Positions 56,778 to 64,000 of a stretch of 64,000 nt of DNA are shown here, one piece after another; positions within the stretch are counted from its first letter, which is position 1, and each line of letters begins with the position of its first letter. Below the pieces are notes generated by a model. That model had not been told where the DNA came from. It worked only from the letters and a program-made list of their open reading frames with translations, and ran no database searches. The stretch comes from Procambarus clarkii (taxonomy: Eukaryota; Arthropoda; Malacostraca; Decapoda; Cambaridae), in contig NC_091175.1 in the NCBI RefSeq assembly GCF_040958095.1, forward strand, positions 25,215,047 to 25,279,046. Direction: 5' to 3'. The position numbers were made by a program, and so were the translations under genes.

Positions 56778-58020
56778 TTTTTTTTATTACTTTTATTTTT
56801 ACATGAAGCATGCAAGAGAAAAACAATAAATACAATAAAACAATAAATGAAACAGTACACAACAAACAAGAAACCGCCGGCCAGAAGGACCGACAGCCCA
56901 GCACAACAATTATCAAAACTGGATAAGGTAACAATGTAAGCAGGAGATACACACAGCAAGATAAAACAGAAAATAATTTAGAAACAGGCAAGCACGGCAA
57001 AGAAAACAATAAAACATAGTAACATTATAAAACATTAAGCAGGAAAGAACAAAACAAAACAATCTCACTGGCCGGAAGGACCGACAACAACATGAACAAC
57101 AGGTAAATACAACAACAAAAACACAACATACAACAAACAAACACAACACTTAAAGCATGAATATAACACACAGGGCAAAGAAATAACACAAAAAACTAAT
57201 ACACGAAGAAAAACTCACACCAAACTACCTGCTACGCCCCAAACAAAGGGGGAGGCACGGGCACAAACTACACGAGGGCAAACAAGCAGCCATAAGGGCG
57301 CACAGGACAAGAGGAAACACAGAATTTAGGAAATCAGCTGACATACTTGTCCAGAAATAAGCTCCTAGGGAACCGTTCATTGTATGACTCCCAATGCAAC
57401 CACTGCCAAGGGTCGAGACCATCCACCAGGGATGCCATCTCATCCGGAACCCTGGCAACAAATACCTGCAAACAGGGGACCCAAATAGTATTACACCGGA
57501 GGCGAGTGACCGGCACACGCTCCCACACGAAGGTAGACTCCTCACGAAAGTACCGCGGCTCCTCGTATAACGGTAACGTAGCAATCCTCTTCCAGTGACC
57601 CTGCGGCATCTCAGACTCCGGCAACACGTCCCCCAGGCCCCCAATGAACATACTCCGAGCACGGATCCGTACAGAGGGCACCACCACAGGGGCACCAGCA
57701 GCCACAGGTACACTGTCGGACGACAGCCGGGAATCCGAGCGGTGCGGATTTTTCCGCAGTCACCACCAAGCCACGCCCAGCACAAGCATCCCCACCATCC
57801 CTGGCAGCGGAAGCCACCACCCCCCACCGCGGAGAGCCCTCCGGTGGAGGAGCAGAAGGCGCACGCGAGACACAGCCACCATCACCAGCAGGCAAATGGA
57901 CCTCCACCTCCACTAACCGTGGAGCCAATGGCGCATTCGGACCCACACCGTCCACATCCGAGGATCCACAGTCACTAAAATCCCCAACATCAGCCCAGGC
58001 GGAGGACGAACGCCTGGAAC
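56777..58020 (-). other. Unrecognised minus-strand unit with poly(A) end, left part
   Basis: On the minus strand this runs from a GC-rich coding-like segment (about 57960-57334) into an AT-rich untranslated-like stretch. It ends in AATAAA-type signals (56792-56797 and 56783-56788) followed by A9 at 56785-56777. The motif TGTCGGTCCTTC with flanking GGCC occurs twice in the untranslated part (near 56878-56894 and 57071-57087). A poly(A) end without visible introns suggests a retroposed or retroelement-derived sequence. I do not recognise the family. A plus-strand LINE at 58021 interrupts it; GC-rich minus-strand Ala/Pro-rich sequence resumes at 61598-61966. Confidence 0.5.
57334..57705 (-). CDS. 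Unknown protein C-terminal region
   Basis: About 123 codons, ending RSLFLDKYVS before a stop. The sequence is not low complexity: it has GHWKRIATLPLYEEPRYF, FVWERVPVTRL, VFVARVPDEMASLVDGLDPW and QWLHWESYNERFP, with several Trp and acidic clusters, as in a folded globular domain. The minus-strand sequence to its right is Ala/Pro/Gly-rich. I cannot assign a family. Its place just upstream of an untranslated-like tail with poly(A) suggests it is the C-terminus of the unit described at 56777-58020. The first Met is not a confident start. It could be an ORF1/Gag-like protein of a retroelement, but no zinc knuckle or other marker is visible. Confidence 0.45.
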   Translation of the reverse strand: MAAGAPVVVPSVRIRARSMFIGGLGDVLPESEMPQGHWKRIATLPLYEEPRYFREESTFVWERVPVTRLRCNTIWVPCLQVFVARVPDEMASLVDGLDPWQWLHWESYNERFPRSLFLDKYVS

Positions 58021-61000
58021 GTTTGGGCTCGCCAACTATCTACCTGACTGCATTTATACTGATCCTTCACTGGTCATTGGGGACCTTAATGCTCGGCACA
58101 CAAGCCTTGGGACAGTGGGTAGCATTAGTACTAATGGGGTCAAGTGGTTACAGTTTCTACAAGATCATCCAGATACCTGTCTATTGGGAAACAATGAACC
58201 AACTCACATCAGGGGAGGACGGCTTGACTATGCCTGCATTTTAAACTCTCAGGGGATTATGGGGGAGGCTCGGGTTGTTCGGGAACTACTTAGTGACCAC
58301 TTTGCCTTGAACGTTGAATTACCACTGGGGAAAAAACAAGTCCACTTTCAAAGGAAAAGGCTGAATATTAATAAAGATATGAAAAATTATTTTATTCAAA
58401 ATATGGGAGATTGGTATCAACAATACACACCGCTCTGCGTTGATAGTTTTTACGAGGATATGGTCGAGAACATAGAGAAATTAGTACAGAGGGAAAATAA
58501 CGGGGGCAGGGGAAGCAAGACGCATGGACCTAAGAAATTTAAATATTCCAATGATCAGCAAGTTAAGGGGTGGGAGAGAATGCTACGGAGTGCACATAAA
58601 GAATGGATAAAAAATGGAATGAGGGATGAAGAGAAAAATACAATGTTGGAAGTGGCTAGGGAATGCAGTCAGGTGAGGAAGGAGGCGCGGGACAGATACT
58701 GGCAAGACTTTGCTCAGTCCATTGGTAATACTAAGAACCTTAAAGACATATGGAGAGCAGTAAATAAAGTCAGGGGTTGTAAGACCAAATTCATTGCTCA
58801 CTCAGATCCAGGGAAGGTTGCTAATGAGTTAGTAGATAAATGGGCTAGTGCTGCTGGTATGGAGTCCTTACCTGCAGACACGAGAGTCACCATTGAGTCA
58901 TGGGAAAATATTAGAAATGGAGTAACTTTATGTGCCTTAAATACAAGATCTATAGCGTGCACTGAGATAACTCACGATGAGCTACTGGATGCTATAAAAA
59001 GTGGCAGCTCTACTGCTCCTGGGAAAGATGGAGTAACGTATGACATTCTTAATTATTTAGCCGGTATGAAACCTAGTCCCTTACTTGATTTGTTTAATAT
59101 GAGTTATAGAGAGGGAAAGTTACCAAGAAAATGGAAAGAGGCAGTCATCATTCCTATCCCTAAGTCAAACGGAGGCTACAGACCTGTCTCCTTAATATCC
59201 TGCTTTTGTAAAATGATGGAAAGGATTTTGTTAAATAGGCTACTCTACCTTGTAGGTGATAACATGTCCAGTAATCTCTTTGGTTTTATCAAAGGCAAAA
59301 GTACTGCGGATTGTCTCTTAAAGTGTTTGTCTAATATGGATGACAATTGTAGAGTTTTTGTTGATCTACAAGGAGCATTTGATAAAGCCAATGGGGAAGT
59401 AATCTTATACGAATTAGCCAATCTGGGAATAACAGGGAGATTGTTACACTGGATAAGGAATTATCTACAAGGCAGAAAAGGTCAGGTGTATTATCAGGGA
59501 TGCATGTCTGAGGAACGGAGGTTTCAGCTAGGTACCCCACAAGGGGGAGTATTAAGTCCCACCTTATTCAATGTATTAATGAACAGATTAGCATCAGAAA
59601 TGTATCCTCCAGGGGTCACGACGATCATATATGCTGATGACATTCTTATACAAGGCACTTCCGGGAACAAAATTCAAACTGCTCTTAACATACTTGGTAC
59701 AACCTGTCACAAGTTAGGCTTAGTTATAAATGCAGATAAAACCAAATATGAGTATAGGAAACGAAGAAATATAACACTTACTCTAAATGGTGTGGAACTG
59801 AGCCGTGTTCAGAAGTACAAGTATCTGGGCATGTATGTTGGATACACATGTGAGAGTAAAAATGCTGAAATAAATCATATCAGCACCTTATGTAAAGCCC
59901 GTCTGCATCCTCTAAAAGCACTGGCTTTTTCTGGTAAAGGTGTTGGGGTACCTATCTTACGGATGTTATACATAAGCACTGTTCGGTCCCTGATAGACTA
60001 CGCAGCACCCGTTTTGTCTTACACAGGCCAAGGCAGAATTCAAAAAATAGAGCTGATACAGAACGAGGCTATGAGGATTATTCTTGGATGTCAAAGAAAT
60101 GCAATGATTGAAATAATGAGAATGGAATTAAATTTACAGAGTGTGTGTGATAGAGTCCGTGACATTAACACTAGAGTAGCTATTCGTTTCATGCGGAGAA
60201 AAGGAGGGGATAAGCTGTTTGAGAGCGTTCAGACCTGCTTGAGTGACGTACACACTTCCAGGAAACTGAGGGAGACACGCTACACGAGGGGATTAGCTCA
60301 TGACCTCAGGGAATACGATGTACTTGACTGCTGTAAACCCTCTCGACAGGGTAATATGTCTGCTCCCTGGAAAGTACAGAAAATAGACGTCGAAATTGTA
60401 CCCCTCAATGTGAAAAAGATTCATCATGAACCGGGACAATTACGGTGTATGTATGGAAGCATGATATCCCGGTTACCAAGAGGCAACAGTTTACATGTAT
60501 ATTGCGACGGGTCGGTGGCGGAGGATGGCAGGGCAGGGTGTGGTGTCCTAATAAGGGAATATACGGAGTTTGGGACTGTGGACAGGAAAATTGAACTCCG
60601 GCTTAGTAATTATATATCATCCACACAAGCTGAACTGCAGGCCATTCTGGCGTGTTTGGAGGAAGTACGTCATGACGACAAAAATGTTTTTGTATTTGTC
60701 GATAGCCGAGGAGCACTGGAGTCCTTAAACAGTCGAAACCCAGTCTTCATGTCTATAGTTGAGGATTGTAAGAGAAGAATAGCTGAGATACAGCTGAAAG
60801 GTCATAGTGTGAAATTCATGTGGATTCCATCTCATGTTGGAATAGTGCTCAACGAGGTGGCGGATGACTTGGCCAAACGTGCCACATCAAAACCACAAAT
60901 TGACATTGAATGTGAATTCACAATGAGACAAATAAGAAGCAAAATCAGAAATATTCAGGCACAGGCAGGAGTGGAGAGGAGAGGGATAATGTATGAGAGA

Positions 61001-61597
61001 AGTCTAACCATGCAACACTACATGTATGTGAGTCAAAACACCCTTTTCACTTATGGTAAAAGGAGAAATGCTTGGAGTGACTCTGTGTACATGCGGCTCA
61101 GGCTTGGGTACAAATATTACTGGGAATATGGGATAGGCGTTCATGATAATGACACGAAGTGTAAACTATGTGGTATGTTAAGGTCTCACACCCTTGCCCA
61201 TTATGTTCTTGATTGTCCGTTGATTAATGTATATAGAAACACTGAGATAAGGACTGTTCCTGAGCAAATGGCCTGGATGTGTCACAAAGGAAAGGTTGAA
61301 GATATTCTTGAGAGATATAAGAATTTTGCACCAAGACTGTAATATTTTGTTGAATTATCTGTATAACTAGGTCATAAAAGTATTTGTGTACGTCTGATAC
61401 CACACCACTTGTGAAGGAGGAAATGTACATGTTTATCTCTCAGAATGTTTGGTAACAGGTTTATTGTTTGTGATGTGTGTCTATGTATGTACTAACACGT
61501 TGTACTGAACGGGGTGAGAATAGCTTGAGCTACCTCATCCCTTTGTGTGTATTTTCCCTCAATAAACTTATTTCAATTTCAATTTCAATTTCAATTC
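58021..61597 (+). mobile_element. RNase H-bearing LINE (I/Jockey group), 5'-truncated, plus strand
   Basis: It starts within the endonuclease coding region (YLPDCIYTDPSLVIGDLNAR on the plus strand from about 58037), keeps a single open frame to TAA 61342, and ends with AATAAA at 61561 and a TTTCAA-repeat tail (61570-61597). It differs from the CR1-like family in sequence, in having RNase H, and in its tail. GC-rich sequence with similar minus-strand Ala/Pro-rich reading lies on both sides, so it probably inserted into that unit. I found no clear target-site duplication. It is truncated at its 5' end, so it lacks ORF1 and most of the endonuclease. Confidence 0.88.
58022..61342 (+). CDS. LINE ORF2: endonuclease end, reverse transcriptase, RNase H, zinc knuckle
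   Basis: An uninterrupted frame from the element's 5' junction. The conventional start at 58115 is a GTG inside the endonuclease and not a true start. Counting from 58115: the endonuclease SDH block is at 60-62 and the preceding GDLNARH block lies upstream of 58115. RT spans about 295-560, with TAPGKDGVTYD, VFVDLQGAFDKA, GTPQGGVLSPTL and IIYADDILI (the catalytic YADD near 505). RNase H spans about 793-925, with VYCDGSVAED, TQAELQAILA, VFVDSRGALES and PSHVGIVLNEVADDLAKRA carrying the acidic and His residues. Near the C-terminus CKLCGMLRSHTLAHYVLDC fits a Cys/His knuckle. The order fits I-group LINEs. The protein is N-terminally truncated, so autonomous mobility is unlikely. Confidence 0.9.
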   Translation, partial: FGLANYLPDCIYTDPSLVIGDLNARHTSLGTVGSISTNGVKWLQFLQDHPDTCLLGNNEPTHIRGGRLDYACILNSQGIMGEARVVRELLSDHFALNVELPLGKKQVHFQRKRLNINKDMKNYFIQNMGDWYQQYTPLCVDSFYEDMVENIEKLVQRENNGGRGSKTHGPKKFKYSNDQQVKGWERMLRSAHKEWIKNGMRDEEKNTMLEVARECSQVRKEARDRYWQDFAQSIGNTKNLKDIWRAVNKVRGCKTKFIAHSDPGKVANELVDKWASAAGMESLPADTRVTIESWENIRNGVTLCALNTRSIACTEITHDELLDAIKSGSSTAPGKDGVTYDILNYLAGMKPSPLLDLFNMSYREGKLPRKWKEAVIIPIPKSNGGYRPVSLISCFCKMMERILLNRLLYLVGDNMSSNLFGFIKGKSTADCLLKCLSNMDDNCRVFVDLQGAFDKANGEVILYELANLGITGRLLHWIRNYLQGRKGQVYYQGCMSEERRFQLGTPQGGVLSPTLFNVLMNRLASEMYPPGVTTIIYADDILIQGTSGNKIQTALNILGTTCHKLGLVINADKTKYEYRKRRNITLTLNGVELSRVQKYKYLGMYVGYTCESKNAEINHISTLCKARLHPLKALAFSGKGVGVPILRMLYISTVRSLIDYAAPVLSYTGQGRIQKIELIQNEAMRIILGCQRNAMIEIMRMELNLQSVCDRVRDINTRVAIRFMRRKGGDKLFESVQTCLSDVHTSRKLRETRYTRGLAHDLREYDVLDCCKPSRQGNMSAPWKVQKIDVEIVPLNVKKIHHEPGQLRCMYGSMISRLPRGNSLHVYCDGSVAEDGRAGCGVLIREYTEFGTVDRKIELRLSNYISSTQAELQAILACLEEVRHDDKNVFVFVDSRGALESLNSRNPVFMSIVEDCKRRIAEIQLKGHSVKFMWIPSHVGIVLNEVADDLAKRATSKPQIDIECEFTMRQIRSKIRNIQAQAGVERRGIMYERSLTMQHYMYVSQNTLFTYGKRRNAWSDSVYMRLRLGYKYYWEYGIGVHDNDTKCKLCGMLRSHTLAHYVLDCPLINVYRNTEIRTVPEQMAWMCHKGKVEDILERYKNFAPRL

Positions 61598-61966
61598 CGG
61601 CCGAATATCGCCAGAGCCGGAAGCTGACCCAGGAACACGGGCACCACTCGCCGGACGCAGAACGGCAGCAGCCTTTACCACAGGGGGAACCGGACCACAC
61701 ACAGCAGGAGGCTCCACAACCACCCCAGCACCCAGCACAGGAGGGACCCGAGGGGAGGACGCATGGCCAGGCTCAGCAGCCGAAGACGAGGAAGCAGACG
61801 GCGACGCCACACAGGGATTACCAGGAAGGTCCACGGGAGCGGCAGGGCAAGAGACACGATCAGGAGAAACATCCGACGGCACTGCAACACCCGGAGGAGG
61901 GTCTGCGACAACCGGGAAAACGTCGGGCGACGCTGGGGGTGCCTCAGCAGCGAACGGGACGCTCAC
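61598..61966 (-). other. GC-rich Ala/Pro/Ser-rich minus-strand sequence, right part of the unknown unit
   Basis: A minus frame of about 120 codons, rich in Ala, Pro, Val and Ser (FPVVADPPPG, SPSASSSSAAEPGHASS), ends in the LINE tail on its left. Composition matches the GC-rich segment at 57610-58020 on the other side of the LINE. I infer that both belonged to one unit before insertion. Disordered Pro/Ala-rich stretches are common in many proteins and give no function. The right side ends in a perfect hairpin (61961-62006). Confidence 0.4.
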
Positions 61967-62006
61967 CTCCTCACCCCCGGAGTCCTCCGGGGGTGAGGAG
62001 GTGAGC
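61961..62006. repeat. Perfect 22-bp hairpin with 2-nt loop
   Basis: GCTCACCTCCTCACCCCCGG at 61961-61980 is exactly complementary to CCGGGGGTGAGGAGGTGAGC at 61987-62006. The intervening AGTCCT adds two more pairs (A-T, G-C), leaving TC as the loop. Pairing stops on both sides. It marks the right edge of the GC-rich unit; beyond it the sequence is AT-rich. Confidence 0.95.
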
Positions 62007-62604
62007 AGTGTCTTGCAGACTTTAGTGCGTCTGAATTGTGCAATTTGCTTTTAAAGTTTAATACTTCTGATGGAAATATAGTTCCTTGATGTTTGAATGT
62101 TTTTTGTGTTGTTAATGTCATACAAATTTTCTTAATTGATTGTAATCGATTGTTGATTATCACAATAAACTTGTAAACTTAGAGGAAAACTTATGTTTTT
62201 ATTTTCTAGTGCTTTTATTGTGACAATAGAGAAGTTTTAGTAAATATTAAACATAACCCAACAGTGCTTAAAAGGTTTTAAGAAGCGCTTTCTCAAAAAC
62301 TCTGCTAGACATATAAAATAGTCCTTTAAGTAACATAAGAGTGACAATTCTGTATAAGAGAATAACCAATTCTCTATAGGACAATAGAATTAACGAAACT
62401 TCAGGCCTCATTGACCAGATATGTCAGGTCATATTTACATTAACCCAAACTCTTTCATGATGACCAACAGACACACCAGAAGACAAAAGAATCCACATAC
62501 GACTTGATAATGGTACCAGAACGTCGTCGTTTCTTAATTTTCTGGTGCGTGGTTTGGTAATCATATCTTCAGCCACGTTATTGTGACTCATCGTCTGTTA
62601 ACTC

Positions 62605-62720
62605 TTTCATGTATATCCTACGATTGAAACAATCAAGTTATCCCATGTCTAATGTTACCCCTGTAATCTGCTATACAAATCAACAACCCTGATCCAAATT
62701 TGTAATTGCCAAAGTCAGGA
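62605..62720 (-). mobile_element. Ancient CR1-like LINE 3' relic
   Basis: ATTGAAACAATCAAGTTATC, then AATGTTACCCCTGTAATCTG and ACAAATCAACAACCCTG, follow in order the 3' coding sequence of the minus-strand LINE copies (CTTGAAACAATCGAGGGACC, AATGTTACGCGGCAATTGG, ACAAATCAACAACCCTG). Identity is much lower than in other copies and both ends fade out. This is the oldest LINE trace in the window. Confidence 0.6.
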
Positions 62721-62813
62721 TAGATGGGGTATGGTATAAGCTGACATACAGATGATTACAAAACTCTTTTACAAATGCCCCTATTGTTAAACACCTACAC
62801 ACTGTAACCCTCT

Positions 62814-62843
62814 CTAATGGTTGTGTAAGAACACAACCATTAG
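62814..62843. repeat. 13-bp perfect hairpin, 4-nt loop
   Basis: CTAATGGTTGTGT (62814-62826) pairs exactly with ACACAACCATTAG (62831-62843) around the loop AAGA. Outside it, GTAAC and GTTAC could extend the stem with an internal bulge. AATAAA lies shortly downstream. Confidence 0.9.
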
Positions 62844-62968
62844 TGTTACAATAAACCTGTTCACTGGTTTATGGGGGGATTTACCTCAAAATATGCTATA
62901 TGTGAAAATTGGTTCAATTTCAATCAAATTTTTTGACTGGTTGTATATGAAAAGTCTTCAACTGGTCT

Positions 62969-62994
62969 AAGTCTCAGCTTCGTTGCTGAGACTT
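62969..62994. repeat. 10-bp perfect hairpin, 6-nt loop
   Basis: AAGTCTCAGC (62969-62978) pairs exactly with GCTGAGACTT (62985-62994) around the loop TTCGTT. It lies in AT-rich DNA with no gene nearby, so no role can be assigned. Confidence 0.9.
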
Positions 62995-63737
62995 GGTAAA
63001 TAGGAAGGGAGAAAAAATATTTAATTGTGTCAAAATTGTTCCAAAATATTAAAAAAATTAACATCAAACTGAGATCTGAAATCATGTCTATGACTCTCAG
63101 TTATCACAATTCCATATAATATAAGATTAAATAATTAGTTTTATCAAAAAATATTAGTTAATTTTTTTTTCAATTTTTTTCTAATTTTTAAACAGGCTAT
63201 TTGCATGAAACTTATACACCTGACTGCACATAAGCCTATCTGTAAGGGTGCTAATTTTGGAGGAAATTGGAGTTGATGTCAACTTCAGCCACAGGTGGCA
63301 GAATCATTGACTCTGTTGTTTTCTAGTAACATAAAAATGACTACTCTTTAATTTTTTATTCAATTTACATGAAACTTATACCTTATATGTAGAGTTTATA
63401 TCTCTACAATTGATCGAAGACACTTTATTCCTAAGTTCGTTTATTGATTTCATAAATATTTATAAACATTATATTGTCCTGGGGACCATTCAGGCTTGTT
63501 CGCATAAACATTATATATATGCATAAATTTTTTCGGAACTTTGATCATTTGTATTAGTAAGACTGAACATTTTGGATTATCCGGTTGGTAAAAATCCTTT
63601 ATTCCTTACATTATATGCTAATGTGATGGATGAGTGTCATGGAAATGTACTGACGTTCTTCTCCATTCACTGGCGCATATCTCCGCCAGATCATTATCAA
63701 GTAAATACTTTACCTCTTTCCTCATACTGGTAAATAA

Positions 63738-63935
63738 AGATGGGTAAATACTGGTTCGGTAGCAGGGTTGTTGATTTGTGGAACCAATCACCGCGTAACG
63801 TGGTGGATGTGGGGTCCCTCGATTCTTTTAAGCGTGGGTTGGATATGTATATGAGTGAGATTGGGTGGTTATATATAGGAGCTGCCTTGTATGGGCCATT
63901 AGACCTTCTGCAGTTACCTTTGTTCTTATGTTTTT
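63738..63935 (+). mobile_element. CR1-like LINE 3' fragment, plus strand
   Basis: Starts at AGATGGGTAAATACTGGTTC and encodes GKYWFGSRVVDLWNQSPRNV and FKRGLDMYMSEIGWL, the last 48 or so ORF2 codons, then the usual 3' untranslated sequence and TTCTTATGTTTTTA. The stop after GWL is lost, so the frame runs on to 63937. About 10% of positions differ from the young copies. Severely 5'-truncated. Confidence 0.9.
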
Positions 63936-64000
63936 AAAATAGTGATTCATTTTCCCCGCAAAATTTCCACCAGTTCCTGATGCTGGTCATCCTCTAAATG

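Larger units (their letters stand above)
62007..63737. other. AT-rich intergenic stretch
   Basis: AT-rich DNA with no convincing coding frame. Within it I see an eroded LINE relic (62605-62720) and two perfect short hairpins (62814-62843 and 62969-62994), listed separately. A run near 63150-63190 is poly-T rich. I recognise nothing else. Confidence 0.6.

Noticed and set aside
57225-57827. 200-codon Cys/Trp-rich minus frame
   Set aside because: Overlaps the more protein-like frame at 57334-57705 and has the composition of an off-frame shadow of GC-rich DNA.
58021-61597. Target-site duplication of the RNase H LINE
   Set aside because: I compared both flanks and found no convincing direct repeat; the 5' junction is not exact.

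Overview
This window is repeat-dominated DNA from a eukaryotic nuclear genome. The best fit is a decapod crustacean such as a crayfish, crab or lobster. That is inferred from tRNA-derived SINEs, a CR1-like LINE whose 3' end carries an 8-bp ATGTTCTT tail, long AC/TC microsatellites and very large minisatellites. I recognise these from general knowledge; no database was searched. I see no bacterial genes, operons, CRISPR arrays or rRNA, and no intact host gene.

Left part (1-30,695) is a tandem-repeat field. In order it holds a GA-rich 18-bp array, unique sequence with a minus-strand SINE, an eroded LINE copy with a second SINE inside it, a degenerate reverse-transcriptase scrap, about 134 copies of an 18-bp unit centred on CACGTG, about 16 copies of a 32-bp unit, a compound AC/TC microsatellite, a 41-bp repeat, and about 22.1 kb (roughly 820 copies) of a 27-bp satellite. 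The satellite contains a higher-order repeat of about 4.0 kb and runs into a 500-N assembly gap (30,696-31,195). Very long open frames occur here only because the unit lengths or their products are multiples of three.

Middle part (31,196-56,080) is a nest made almost wholly of one CR1-like LINE family inserted into itself in both orientations. The family has an SGNH-esterase ORF1 and an ORF2 with AP-like endonuclease and reverse transcriptase. One ORF2 (51,018-53,954, minus) is uninterrupted. Two near-identical blocks about 7.9 kb apart each carry the same 1,094-bp LTR-like insertion. Two near-full LINE copies (43,019-46,905 plus; 50,946-54,776 minus) form the arms of a large inverted repeat. 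Several junctions carry short templated duplications.

Right part (56,081-64,000) starts with a broken E4-type U-box ubiquitin-ligase fragment followed by an acidic 27-bp repeat. Next is an unrecognised GC-rich minus-strand coding-like unit with a poly(A) end, split by a second, different LINE (58,021-61,597, plus) with an open 1,075-codon endonuclease-RT-RNase H frame. A perfect 22-bp hairpin follows, then an AT-rich stretch with two more hairpins, an old LINE relic and a final LINE 3' fragment.

The genes do not form a host pathway. The functional logic is that of retrotransposons: ORF1 and ORF2 proteins support target-primed reverse transcription, and SINEs borrow such machinery.
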